A DNA stretch of 64,000 nucleotides from Nostoc sp. XA010 (lineage in GTDB: Bacteria; Cyanobacteriota; Cyanobacteriia; Cyanobacteriales; Nostocaceae), in assembly GCF_020829625.1 (NCBI RefSeq), contig NZ_JAIVFX010000014.1, forward strand, positions 62,001-126,000. Direction: 5' to 3'. The notes under the pieces are model-generated. The model saw nothing but the letters and a program-made list of their open reading frames with translations. It did no database searches and was not told where the DNA came from. Within the stretch, counting starts at the first letter, position 1, and each line of letters starts with the position of its first letter. The position numbers and the translations under genes were made by a program. Positions 34,982 through 44,156 of this stretch are shown here, one piece after another.

Positions 34982-35749
34982 ATGCTTATTTTTGTTATCC
35001 CACTCAAAAGTGCAAAAGTTTCCAATTCCTGGGAACGTGTTACACAATTATTTGAAAGATGCATTAAATCAGTTTGCAATCAAACTTCACCAAACTTTCA
35101 CGTTATTGTTGTTTGTCACGAAAAACCACAAATAGAATTCACTCATTCTCATATCACATATATTACAGTTGATTTTTCCGCTCCCAACGAAACTAACCCT
35201 GTAGCAAAAGGAGATACAGATAAAGGGCGTAAAATATTAAAAGGATTGATTTATGCTCGTCAATTTTCTCCCACTCACACTATGACAGTTGATGCTGACG
35301 ATTGTGTTAGTAAAAATCTAGCCAAATTTATTAAACAATATCCCGATTCTAATGGATGGTTTATAAATAAAGGTTATAAATATCAAGAAGGTAGTAATTA
35401 CATATATATTAAAAGAAATAATTTTTATAAAATGTGCGGCAGCTGTAACATTATCCGATATGATTTCAATGATTTGCCTGAAGCCGCAGAATATAATCGT
35501 GGCTATGGATACTATAGATATTATATAGACCACGCTAAAGTCAGAGATATTTTAAATAATAGAGCAAAACCTATTAAATCATTACCATTCCCAGGTGCAG
35601 TTTATATATTGGATACAGGAGAAAATCTTTTTGATAATTCAAAAAGATTAAGATTTAACATTTTTAATCGCAAATTATTAAATCAATCAGTTATGGATGA
35701 ATTCGGATTGTATGGCTTACAGCAATCCAGAGAAGTTTGTCAACTATAA
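34982..35749 (+). CDS. Glycosyltransferase-like protein (GT-A fold)
   Basis: 255 residues. The start FVIPLKSAKVSNSWERV and CIKSVCNQTSPNFHVIVVCHE fit a GT-A nucleotide-sugar fold. VDADDCVSKN provides a DxD metal site. The rest is divergent and AT-rich in codon use compared with neighbours. It stands first in a run of polysaccharide genes on the same strand, 36 bases before the next start, so a sugar transferase role is likely. The donor sugar is unknown. An overlapping frame (34863-35135) is a shadow. Confidence 0.72.
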   Translation: MLIFVIPLKSAKVSNSWERVTQLFERCIKSVCNQTSPNFHVIVVCHEKPQIEFTHSHITYITVDFSAPNETNPVAKGDTDKGRKILKGLIYARQFSPTHTMTVDADDCVSKNLAKFIKQYPDSNGWFINKGYKYQEGSNYIYIKRNNFYKMCGSCNIIRYDFNDLPEAAEYNRGYGYYRYYIDHAKVRDILNNRAKPIKSLPFPGAVYILDTGENLFDNSKRLRFNIFNRKLLNQSVMDEFGLYGLQQSREVCQL

Positions 35750-35785
35750 TATATTTCCCTGAGGGTGATAGGCTACAGCACCATT

Positions 35786-37441
35786 ATGCCGAAAAGACAA
35801 TCAAAATCCCGACCATCTAAAAACTCGAAAAAGCAGGCTAAAAAGGAAACTTTTACCCTTAACCTCAAAGAACAGTTAGCTCAAAAACGCAAAGCAGGCC
35901 AAGCACGTAAAGAACTCATTAGTTTACTGACCACCGCCACCTTTGGCGGTGTCTTCATTGGCATTGTGCTTTTTTTCGTAGCTGGAATTAAAGCAGCAAT
36001 CTCTGGTGTCTTGGGGATAATTATCATATCCCTTTCCTACAAATACCCGCGTCAAGCGCTATATACCTTCATCATTTATGTACCTATTGGGGGTACTATC
36101 ACCTACTATTTGGGCAATAATCCCATACTCCAATTAGCTAAAGATGCCTTTTATGTTCCAGCCTTAATTGGACTTTGGCAGACTTGCCGTAAACAGGGGC
36201 TACCCCTAATTATTCCCCAAGGCATTAAAATTCCACTTTATATTGTTTTAGGTTGTAGTCTGCTAACACTATTATTTGTAAATGGTGGACAGCAGTTTAA
36301 CCCGCCTAGCGTGGGATTATTGGAAAAAGCACCCCAAGAAATACCATTAGGTATGGGCATTCTGGGACTAAAAGTATTTTTAGGCTATGTCCCCTTGATT
36401 GGTTGTGCTTACTATCTAATTCGTGATAAACGGGATTTTCTATTTTTATCGCGCCTCCAGATTGTCCTAATACTGATTTGCTGCGTGCTGGGATTTATTC
36501 AATACCTGTTACTACTAACTGGTGTATGTCAAGGCACTAGAGGTCTTGAAGGAAATGCCCTATTTGTCACATCATTAGAAGCCCGGTGTTATTTTGGTGG
36601 AGCGCTCTTATATAGTCCCGAAGAAGGAGTCATTCGCCTACCAGGGACATTTGTAGCTCCTTGGCAGTGGGCATGGTTCTTAATTTCTAGCACCTTTTTT
36701 ACCTTTGCCACCGGCTTCACCGACCCCTCCCTAATATGGCGGCTGGTCGGTTTAGGTTCTTTAGTGACAGTCTTTATCAATGCTGTAATTTCTGGACAGA
36801 GAATCGCCTTAGCTTTAGTACCAATCTGCTTCGGGATTTTGCTATTGCTCACTGGTCAAATTGGCAACCTTAAACGATTTATTCCCATAGGTATAGGACT
36901 TGCCCTAGTTCTGGGAATAGCAATAGTGACTAACCCTGCTGTCGTCCAAGAGAGAACCGAGAGTTTTACAGGTCGATGGGAGGCTTCACCACCTCAAGAT
37001 TTTATCGTTCAGCAATTTCAAGAAAATTGGAAAAACGTAGACGGCCCATTAGGAAGTGGCTTAGGTCGAGCAACTAACTCTGCCCGCGTAATGGGTCAAA
37101 CTAAGCTAGTGGAAACCTACTATCCCAAAGTACTTTTTGAAGTTGGAATTATAGGAGTGCTAGGTTTTCTGGCTTTGGTAACAAGTTTAACAATTATTAG
37201 CTTTAAAACCTATCGCTCCATAAAGAACCGTAATTTCCGCAGTTACGGAGCAGCTTTGTGGGTGTTTATATTGTTTATTAGCTACAACACCTATTACTAT
37301 CCTCTGGATGTTGATCCGGTTGCTGTCTATTATTGGTTTTTTGCGGGAGTTCTTTTTAAATTGCCAGAACTGGAGAAACAAGATATAGAAGATGCTAACC
37401 CTGAGCAAAAAAATAAGAAAAAACGTCTAAAAACAATTTAA
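35786..37441 (+). CDS. hpsL: HpsL-like O-antigen ligase/polymerase (hormogonium polysaccharide)
   Basis: 551 residues from ATG 35786. A very basic N-terminus (PKRQSKSRPSKNSKKQAKK) is followed by about twelve membrane helices with a large loop near residues 240-290. The Wzy/WaaL-type pattern is seen in ISGQRIALALVP and in the last loop with GSGLGRATNSARVMG. From memory it is close to proteins named HpsL, linked to hormogonium polysaccharide and gliding motility in N. punctiforme. It would join or polymerise lipid-linked glycans at the outer face of the inner membrane. The assignment rests on recalled sequence, not a search. Confidence 0.75.
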   Translation: MPKRQSKSRPSKNSKKQAKKETFTLNLKEQLAQKRKAGQARKELISLLTTATFGGVFIGIVLFFVAGIKAAISGVLGIIIISLSYKYPRQALYTFIIYVPIGGTITYYLGNNPILQLAKDAFYVPALIGLWQTCRKQGLPLIIPQGIKIPLYIVLGCSLLTLLFVNGGQQFNPPSVGLLEKAPQEIPLGMGILGLKVFLGYVPLIGCAYYLIRDKRDFLFLSRLQIVLILICCVLGFIQYLLLLTGVCQGTRGLEGNALFVTSLEARCYFGGALLYSPEEGVIRLPGTFVAPWQWAWFLISSTFFTFATGFTDPSLIWRLVGLGSLVTVFINAVISGQRIALALVPICFGILLLLTGQIGNLKRFIPIGIGLALVLGIAIVTNPAVVQERTESFTGRWEASPPQDFIVQQFQENWKNVDGPLGSGLGRATNSARVMGQTKLVETYYPKVLFEVGIIGVLGFLALVTSLTIISFKTYRSIKNRNFRSYGAALWVFILFISYNTYYYPLDVDPVAVYYWFFAGVLFKLPELEKQDIEDANPEQKNKKKRLKTI

Positions 37442-37452
37442 ATTAAAGAAAA

Positions 37453-38610
37453 ATGGCAAAAGTTATCATAGTAGGTCAAAAGCACCTCAGTATTCCAAAT
37501 TTACCTCGTAATTCTCGACATATACTCATCCGTCCCAAGCCTTTCCCCACAGGCAGATATCCTATAGAAAAAATTTGGTATCCTTTAAGCAGCTTTTTTG
37601 CGTGCCAACCTGTATGGGGAAGATACCAAGCTATTCATTCTTTCAACAAAATTTTATATACAAACAAACCTTGGTTTATCACCTTTGAGGATCATCGTTT
37701 TTTATATAGAAATCCTCAAAATCAAGGTGAAGCTGCAATTTATGAATTGTTAAATAATCGATTAGCACTAGAAAATTGCCAAAAACTTATAGCTATCTCA
37801 GATTATGCCAAATTGAGATTAATTAAGCGGATAGAAGGTTGGAAGATAAAAGAAAAAATAAGTAAGAAATTGGATGTAATCCATCCAAGCTTTCCAGTAA
37901 GGGTTAACGAATCGAAACTTTATCATCAACAGCAAAACCTCCAGCTTATATTTATAGGAAATCACATTGCCCGCAAAGGCGGAGTTGTTGCTTTAAGACT
38001 TGCTAAAAAAGCTGAAAAATTAGGTTTACCTATTACTCTTCATATAATTTCCGATCTGGGATATGGTTCAGGAGTTCCGACGGATTTTCCTGATAAAACC
38101 AAATATGTAGAGGATTTAAAGTTATTGGATTTAAATAATGTTGTCTTTCATAAAAATCTTCCTAATGACAAAGTTATTGAGTTATTATCGCAAAGTCATT
38201 TTCAATTAATGGCGACATTACATGATACTTATGGTTATAGTATCATTGAAGGTTTTTCTGTTGCAACTCCTGCAATTACAACGAATGTATGCGCTTTACC
38301 AGAGTTTATTCGTCATGGCGAAAATGGCTATATTTTAAACTTACCAATTAATGAAATTAGGCACTGGAGCAATTGGATGTATGAAGAAAAAACTAAAACT
38401 AATGAATATTGGGAAATTTTAAATAGCACTTATGATTATTTGGCAGAGCAAGCATTGCAACAAATAATTCAATTTCTTGATAGAAGTGATAAGCGAGAAC
38501 ATTACGAATTTTTAAGTGCCGGAGCGTTAGCTCAAGCACAAATTGTGCATAACTCTGAAAAGCAAAATGAGTTATTTGATGAGCTTTATGCAGTAGCGGC
38601 GGGAGGATAA
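37453..38610 (+). CDS. Family 4 (GT-B) glycosyltransferase
   Basis: 385 residues. The C-terminal GT-B half shows LIFIGNHIARKGGVVALRLA, and the donor site ATLHDTYGYSIIEGFSVATP with its E-x7-E pattern. The N-terminal half is divergent (KVIIVGQKHLSIPNLPRNSR). It starts 11 bases after hpsL, so it is very likely co-transcribed and adds a sugar to the same polysaccharide. AT-rich codon use resembles that of the gene at 34982. Confidence 0.8.
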   Translation: MAKVIIVGQKHLSIPNLPRNSRHILIRPKPFPTGRYPIEKIWYPLSSFFACQPVWGRYQAIHSFNKILYTNKPWFITFEDHRFLYRNPQNQGEAAIYELLNNRLALENCQKLIAISDYAKLRLIKRIEGWKIKEKISKKLDVIHPSFPVRVNESKLYHQQQNLQLIFIGNHIARKGGVVALRLAKKAEKLGLPITLHIISDLGYGSGVPTDFPDKTKYVEDLKLLDLNNVVFHKNLPNDKVIELLSQSHFQLMATLHDTYGYSIIEGFSVATPAITTNVCALPEFIRHGENGYILNLPINEIRHWSNWMYEEKTKTNEYWEILNSTYDYLAEQALQQIIQFLDRSDKREHYEFLSAGALAQAQIVHNSEKQNELFDELYAVAAGG

Positions 38611-38725
38611 AGAATTTTTAGCTATTGACTGAATTTAAATTAAGGCAATAGTAGCTTATTTAAGTAAATGAAAACTAATTTTTATAAGGTTATTATCAAA
38701 GTAGAAAAATCACTTAATAAAAATC

Positions 38726-39706
38726 ATGGATAATTGGCCATTAATTACTGTGGTTATCCCGACTTATGGTCGGGAGGAAGCCCTACGGGATAGTATTGTA
38801 GATGTTTTGAAACAAGACTATCCAAATTTTGAAGTTTTAGTGGTAGACCAAACCGCAAAACACCAGCCAGAAATTCAAGCCTATCTAGAAGAGATGGCGG
38901 GGGCAGGTAAAATTAAGTGGTTGCGCTTAGATTGGGCAAGTTTGCCAGGAGCGCGGAATTATGCTGTGCGGCGGTCATCTGGTGAAATAATATTATTTAT
39001 TGATGATGATGTTCAGCTAACCCCAGGATTGTTAGCAGCCCATGCGAAAAATTATCTACAAAATCCAGAGGTGGGGGCTGTAGCCGGTCGGGTATTTGAC
39101 AGAATGAAATTGGGTGATTCTGGAGGAGATTTAGAGATTGAATATCTGCCTCCCCAAGCTATGGACCCAGGAATTGCTTGGTATCATATTGATTTGGTAC
39201 ATACCATCAAACCCCAGCAAGTACTGACAGCGAGGGGTTGCAATATGTCATTTCGCCGCGAAATCTTTACTAAGTATGGGCTTAGGTTTGATGAGAGGTT
39301 TCGCGGTAGTGCTGTGCGCGAAGAGTCAGATTTTTGTTTGCGGGTGCGACAGACGGGGTATAAAATTTGGTACGATCCAGAGGCCCATTTGGTGCATTTA
39401 GGCGAAGAAACAGGGGGTTGTCATGATATTAGTATGCGATCGCTCAAATATCAACTCACCTTTTATCACAACCATTTCCTACTAGGGCTGAAAAACCTTA
39501 CTGCTACTCAAGCTTTACGCTTATACGCCCGTTTATTTGACTGTCACGTTCTCGGACACCCACCTTGTAACAAAAGCGGTTCGCCCATCAAAATTGCCAC
39601 TCGCGCTATTTTCTACACTTTGGGTTTTTTCAAAGCCTTGGGTACTGTAATTCAATCACTATGGAACGATGGTCAAATTTACAGCCGTTTGGATGAACAA
39701 GTTTAG
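38726..39706 (+). CDS. hpsN: Family 2 glycosyltransferase, HpsN-like
   Basis: 326 residues. GT-A features: ITVVIPTYGREEALRDSI, then IDDDVQLTPG (DxD), and the acceptor/base region RGSAVREESDFCLRVRQTG (E-D). The long middle segment with AMDPGIAWYHIDLVHTIKPQ is the mark of proteins I recall as HpsN, part of the hormogonium polysaccharide set. No membrane helix is clear, though residues about 290-315 are hydrophobic. It follows a 115-bp AT-rich gap and may have its own promoter. Confidence 0.78.
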   Translation: MDNWPLITVVIPTYGREEALRDSIVDVLKQDYPNFEVLVVDQTAKHQPEIQAYLEEMAGAGKIKWLRLDWASLPGARNYAVRRSSGEIILFIDDDVQLTPGLLAAHAKNYLQNPEVGAVAGRVFDRMKLGDSGGDLEIEYLPPQAMDPGIAWYHIDLVHTIKPQQVLTARGCNMSFRREIFTKYGLRFDERFRGSAVREESDFCLRVRQTGYKIWYDPEAHLVHLGEETGGCHDISMRSLKYQLTFYHNHFLLGLKNLTATQALRLYARLFDCHVLGHPPCNKSGSPIKIATRAIFYTLGFFKALGTVIQSLWNDGQIYSRLDEQV

Positions 39707-39774
39707 TTAGAGTTAGGAGTTAGGGACTTCCAAAGGATAGCTGACAAAGAATAAATATTAACTAATAAATATTA

Positions 39775-40950
39775 ATGAAAATATTAGTTGCTAGTCACAC
39801 TTATATCGTAGACCTCAACTGTGAAAAACTACGTGCTTTATCTCAACTAGAACCGGGAATTGAAGTAACAGTTGTAGTCCCAAAGCGCTGGAAACCCGGT
39901 GGTGTACAAAATAGAATTATTGAAACTGAATACCGTGATGAAGGCACATTTAAAATAGTTCCCGTTTATAATTTTAGTCAAAATCATCAGGGACTCCTTA
40001 CCTTTGGTGCTGATTTAATCTCTTTGTTAAAAGAATTTCGTCCTCAAATCATCCAAGTTGAACAAGGATCTAGGGGGCTAGCTTATACTCAGATGATTGT
40101 CTTAAATCAGCTGTTAGGACTCAAGGCAAAAAATGTATTTTTTACTTGGTGGAATTTACCATATCATCTGAAATTACCAGTTGCTTTATTAGAAAAATAT
40201 AACCTCAATCACAGCCACGGCATTATTTCTGGCAATCAAGATGGAGCAGAAGTTTTGCGGCAACGGGGATATAAAGGGGCAATTAAAGTTATGCCACAAC
40301 TGGGTATAGATGAAAGTTTATTTACTCCCAAAGCTCAACCAGACTTAGCAGCTAAGTTGGATATTAAAAAAGAAGATTTTATTGTAGGTTTTGTTGGACG
40401 ATTTGTGCAAGAGAAGGGTTTATTAACGCTTTTGCAAGCCTTAATCACTTTGAAAGATAAACCTTGGAAATTACTTCTACTGGGACGAGGAGAGTTACAA
40501 AGTCAATTAATCAAAATCGCGTCAGAAAACAATATTGAAGAACGATTAATCTTGATAGAAAGTGTTCCCCACGATGAGGTTGTAAGCTATATCAATTTAA
40601 TGAGTACTTTAGTACTGCCTTCAGAAACAACTTACAAGTTTAAAACCTTAACTTCTGTTGGCTGGAAAGAGCAATTTGGTCATGTGCTAATTGAGGCGAT
40701 GGCCTGCCAAGTACCTGTAATTGGTTCTGATTCTGGGGAAATTCCCTATGTAATTGGTGATGCTGGCTTAGTATTCCCTGAAGGTGATGTTCAAGCTCTT
40801 GCTAATTGCTTAGTTCAATTAATGAATAAACCAGATTTTGCTCATACTCTTGGTGAAATGGGTTATCAAAAAGCAATGATTCAATATACAAATAAAGCTT
40901 TGGCTAAACAGCAATTAGAGTTTTATCAAGAGTTGGTCGTTAGTCATTAG
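39775..40950 (+). CDS. hpsO: Family 4 glycosyltransferase, HpsO-like
   Basis: 391 residues with a GT-B fold: KILVASHTYIVDLNCEKLRA at the start, VGFVGRFVQEKGLLTLLQAL at the linker and EQFGHVLIEAMACQVPVIGS at the donor site. The opening pattern is that of proteins I recall as HpsO. It lies 68 bases behind hpsN on the same strand. It should work in the cytoplasm on a lipid-linked glycan. Confidence 0.78.
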   Translation: MKILVASHTYIVDLNCEKLRALSQLEPGIEVTVVVPKRWKPGGVQNRIIETEYRDEGTFKIVPVYNFSQNHQGLLTFGADLISLLKEFRPQIIQVEQGSRGLAYTQMIVLNQLLGLKAKNVFFTWWNLPYHLKLPVALLEKYNLNHSHGIISGNQDGAEVLRQRGYKGAIKVMPQLGIDESLFTPKAQPDLAAKLDIKKEDFIVGFVGRFVQEKGLLTLLQALITLKDKPWKLLLLGRGELQSQLIKIASENNIEERLILIESVPHDEVVSYINLMSTLVLPSETTYKFKTLTSVGWKEQFGHVLIEAMACQVPVIGSDSGEIPYVIGDAGLVFPEGDVQALANCLVQLMNKPDFAHTLGEMGYQKAMIQYTNKALAKQQLEFYQELVVSH

Positions 40951-41020
40951 TCATTGGTCATTAGTGAATGATAAAGGACAAATGACGAAAGATAAAAGAA
41001 AAATGACAAATGACAAAAAA
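40946..41020. repeat. STRR heptamer region before hpsP
   Basis: Heptamers GTTAGTC/ATTAGTC/ATTGGTC/ATTAGTG, then ACAAATG, AAAATGA and ACAAATG units, run from the end of hpsO to the start of hpsP. They keep an upstream frame open (from 40964), but hpsP itself begins at the conserved MKVLQIVPSI. Confidence 0.7.
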
Positions 41021-42193
41021 ATGAAAGTGTTACAAATTGTTCCCTCAATTTCTCTAATTTACGGTGGGCCGAGTCAAATGGTACTTGGATTAGCTCCAGC
41101 GTTAGTAAAAGAGGGAGCGGAAGTTACAATTCTCACAACTGATAGTAATGGAGATAACGGTCAAGCACCCTTGGATGTTCCTTTAAATCGCCCAATTAAA
41201 CAAGATGGCTATGAAATAATTTACTTTCGTTGTGCCCCATTTCGTCGCTACAAATTTTCCCTAGATTTATTAAACTGGCTAAAACGTCATGCTCACGAGT
41301 TTGACATAGCACATATTCATGCTCTATTCTCTCCTATAAGTAGTGCTGCTGCTATTGTGTGTCGTCAGCAAAAGCTACCTTATATTTTCCGTCCTTTGGG
41401 TACTCTCGATCCGGCTGATTTACGGAAGAAAAAACAATTAAAACAGGTTTATGTCGCAATTATAGAACGTCAAAATTTAGCTGGTGCGGCAGCTATTCAT
41501 TTTACCAGCGAGCAAGAAGCTAAAATATCAGAAAGATTTGGAGTATCTACGCCAGATTTGGTAATTCCCTTGGGTGTGATTCCGCCTCAATCACCCGTTA
41601 AAAATTTATGTAATCAGTTAGAAATACCAGAGAATGTACCTTTAGTATTGTTTATGTCACGAATTGACCCGAAAAAAGGGTTAAATTTGTTGATTCCGGC
41701 GCTAGAGAAGCTGTTAGCGGTTGGTTATAAGTTTCATTTTGTCTTAGCTGGGACAAATCCTCAAGATCCAGATTATGAAAAAAAGATAATATCCCAAATT
41801 CAAAATTCACCACTGCGATCGCACACTACAATTACTGGCTTTGTCACTGGTGAACTCAAAGTTAGTTTACTACAATCTGCTGATTTATTTGTCTTACCTT
41901 CCTACTACGAAAATTTTGGGATTGCTGTAGCTGAAGCAATGGTAGCAGGTGTACCCGTAGTCATTTCTGACCAAGTGCATATTTGTCAACAGATACGTGA
42001 TAGTGAGTCGGGTTGGGTAGGTGCAACAGATATTCAAGTACTGGTAGAGTTACTGCAAGAAGCTTTGGAAAATCCCGCAGAACGCCAACGACGGGGATTA
42101 AACGCCCAAAAATATGCATTGGAAAATTTTAGCTGGGATGCGATCGCAAAGCAAACAATCAAAGCCTACCAAAAAATTCTCACAAACAAATGA
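41021..42193 (+). CDS. hpsP: Family 4 glycosyltransferase, HpsP-like
   Basis: 390 residues from ATG 41021, chosen because the family begins with MKVLQIVPSISLIYGGPSQM; the 19 upstream codons come from repeats. GT-B features are FMSRIDPKKGLNLLIPAL and SYYENFGIAVAEAMVAGVPV. The N-terminal Gly-rich loop YGGPSQM binds the acceptor or phosphate. It is the last gene of the polysaccharide run. By recalled pattern it is HpsP; its sugar is unknown. Confidence 0.78.
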   Translation: MKVLQIVPSISLIYGGPSQMVLGLAPALVKEGAEVTILTTDSNGDNGQAPLDVPLNRPIKQDGYEIIYFRCAPFRRYKFSLDLLNWLKRHAHEFDIAHIHALFSPISSAAAIVCRQQKLPYIFRPLGTLDPADLRKKKQLKQVYVAIIERQNLAGAAAIHFTSEQEAKISERFGVSTPDLVIPLGVIPPQSPVKNLCNQLEIPENVPLVLFMSRIDPKKGLNLLIPALEKLLAVGYKFHFVLAGTNPQDPDYEKKIISQIQNSPLRSHTTITGFVTGELKVSLLQSADLFVLPSYYENFGIAVAEAMVAGVPVVISDQVHICQQIRDSESGWVGATDIQVLVELLQEALENPAERQRRGLNAQKYALENFSWDAIAKQTIKAYQKILTNK

Positions 42194-42236
42194 ATTTAAG
42201 CCAACGCAGACAACAGCAGTTTTTGCCAAATAGGTG

Positions 42237-42371
42237 CTAGAACCGTTTTGAAAAGAAAATGGGATAGGGGACAGCAGCACCTAAAATCGGCATCAACCAG
42301 GGAACTCCAAAAACAAAACTCGTAGTTGTGCTGAAGATAACACTAATAACCAAAAAGATTAATATCATCAT
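42237..42371 (-). CDS. Possible small hydrophobic protein, 44 residues
   Basis: Reading the minus strand from ATG 42371 gives 44 residues: MMILIFLVISVIFSTTTSF, then a GVPWLMPILGAAVPYPIFF-like stretch and SKRF. It has one or two membrane segments. There is no clear ribosome site and no recognised relative, so it may be chance or a relic. Confidence 0.3.
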   Translation of the reverse strand: MMILIFLVISVIFSTTTSFVFGVPWLMPILGAAVPYPIFFSKRF

Positions 42372-42807
42372 AAGTAATTTAAAATTAAAAAATAATAAAC
42401 ATATTTGTAGTCTTTATTCTCACTATTTGCTTTAGAGAAATTAAGTTTTAATCAGTATATGAGCTTTTGACAATATTGCATCTATGCGACGACAGGTTTT
42501 CGTAATTCTGCAATAATGTGGAAATGTTGCAACTTAATAAGTTTAGACGTGCAATGGCTTGTAGTCAGCTATCGCCCTGATACTTGCAATTCTCTATATA
42601 AAAAAAACCTGTAGGTAAAGCATAATAATTTAAATCATATATGTGTACTTTAGTCAATAGTTTTTATGTCTGTCTCGTTCCTTATCCGAGAGCGCTGACA
42701 ACCTAAAATTTTGTTTCAAACCGCTAAAGTCCGATTGGGGAATAGGGGTTTTATGTCATGATGGCAAAGTAGAACACGTATGATATTTTAACTACAGGGA
42801 ATCTCTC
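42372..42807. other. Intergenic region upstream of peroxiredoxin
   Basis: A 436-bp AT-rich gap. A TTGACA word occurs at about 42467, without a good -10 at the normal distance. ACTACAGGGAATCTCTC directly before the ATG serves as leader. No RNA gene is recognised. Confidence 0.45.
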
Positions 42808-43446
42808 ATGGCTCTCCGTCTAGGTGACACAGTACCCAACTTTACGCAAGCCTCAACACACGGCGACATCGATTTTTACCAATGGGCAGGTGACAGCTGG
42901 GTTGTGCTGTTCTCTCACCCTGCTGATTTTACACCTGTTTGTACAACAGAACTCGGCACAGTTGCCAAGCTCAAACCAGAATTTGACAAGCGCAATGTCA
43001 AAGCGATCGCACTCAGCGTTGATGACGTAGAATCTCACAAAGGCTGGGTGGGAGACATTGAAGAAACTCAAAGCACCACTCTCAACTACCCAATTTTGGC
43101 GGATGCGGATCGCAAGGTTTCTGAGCTTTACGACATGATCCACCCCAATGCTAACGCGACTGTGACAGTGCGATCGGTTTTTGTAATTGACCCCAATAAG
43201 AAACTCCGCCTGAGTTTCACCTATCCTCCCAGCACGGGACGCAACTTTGATGAAATTTTGCGGGTGATTGATTCTCTGCAATTGACTGATAACTACAGCG
43301 TGGCGACACCAGCTGACTGGAAAGATGGAGAGGATGTAGTAATTGTCCCCTCGCTGAAAGATCCAGAAGTACTCAAAGAGAAATTCCCCAAAGGTTACGA
43401 GGAAATCAAACCCTATCTGCGGATGACTCCTCAGCCTAACAAGTAA
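42808..43446 (+). CDS. 1-Cys peroxiredoxin (Prx6 type)
   Basis: 212 residues. The peroxidatic cysteine is C45 in ADFTPVCTTELG, with the PxxxTxxC pattern. I see no second cysteine, so it is the 1-Cys form. The C-terminal dimer arm (IVPSLKDPEVLKEKFPKGYE) is that of Prx6. It reduces peroxides in the cytoplasm with an external thiol donor. In Anabaena the 1-Cys form is stress induced; regulation cannot be read here. Confidence 0.93.
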   Translation: MALRLGDTVPNFTQASTHGDIDFYQWAGDSWVVLFSHPADFTPVCTTELGTVAKLKPEFDKRNVKAIALSVDDVESHKGWVGDIEETQSTTLNYPILADADRKVSELYDMIHPNANATVTVRSVFVIDPNKKLRLSFTYPPSTGRNFDEILRVIDSLQLTDNYSVATPADWKDGEDVVIVPSLKDPEVLKEKFPKGYEEIKPYLRMTPQPNK

Positions 43447-43564
43447 ATCTGAGAATGATTTCTGATAAAAAGCAAGGGCGCAAAGTTATATCTTTGTGTC
43501 TTTGTTTTTTTTTGCGTGAGAATATAGTCAGTTGGCTAGGCATCTAAAGCTGGAGGAAATCCCG

Positions 43565-44149
43565 ATGTTTTCATCTCCTTTGGTTTTGCAAATTCCGTCA
43601 TCAATGCAAATGACAGACGAACAATTTTTTGATTTCTGTCAGATGAATCGTGACTTACGCATTGAGCGAAATAAATTTGGAGAGATATCAATTATGCCGC
43701 CTACAGGTGGGACAACAGGCAACCGTGGAGGCAACATCTTTGGACAGCTGTGGGTGTGGTCGGAACAAGATAGTACAGGTATAACTTTTGACTCTAGTAC
43801 TGGATTTAAACTATCAACAGGTGCAAACAGATCGCCAGATGCTTCTTGGATTAAGCTAGAACGGTGGAATTCTCTGTCTCCAAAACAACAAGAAAAGTTT
43901 GTACCCATTTGTCCAGATTTTGTAGTCGAACTCAAATCTCCTAGCGACAACCTTCAGACTTTGAAGGAAAAAATGGAAGAATATATGAATGAGCCAGGAA
44001 TACAGTTAGGCTGGTTGATTGACCGTAAGCAGCGTAAAGTTTATATTTATCGTCCTGGATTCCCAGAGGAATGTTTGGATAATCCTGATAGTGTAAGCGG
44101 CGAGTCGGTATTGCCTGGGTTTATTTTGAATATGAGTAAAGTTTGGTAA
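43565..44149 (+). CDS. Uma2-family (DUF820) putative endonuclease
   Basis: 194 residues from ATG 43565, which has GGAGG eight bases upstream. Family motifs are SPDASWIKLERW, PDFVVELKSPSDNLQTLKEK and the ending GESVLPGFILNMSKVW. It is a second Uma2 copy in the window, from a different subgroup than that at 27707. Nuclease activity is inferred from the PD-(D/E)XK fold. Confidence 0.88.
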   Translation: MFSSPLVLQIPSSMQMTDEQFFDFCQMNRDLRIERNKFGEISIMPPTGGTTGNRGGNIFGQLWVWSEQDSTGITFDSSTGFKLSTGANRSPDASWIKLERWNSLSPKQQEKFVPICPDFVVELKSPSDNLQTLKEKMEEYMNEPGIQLGWLIDRKQRKVYIYRPGFPEECLDNPDSVSGESVLPGFILNMSKVW

Positions 44150-44156
44150 GAAAATT

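Noticed and set aside
34863..35135. 90-residue frame before the polysaccharide cluster
   Set aside because: It overlaps the start of the glycosyltransferase at 34982 in another frame and shows no domain.
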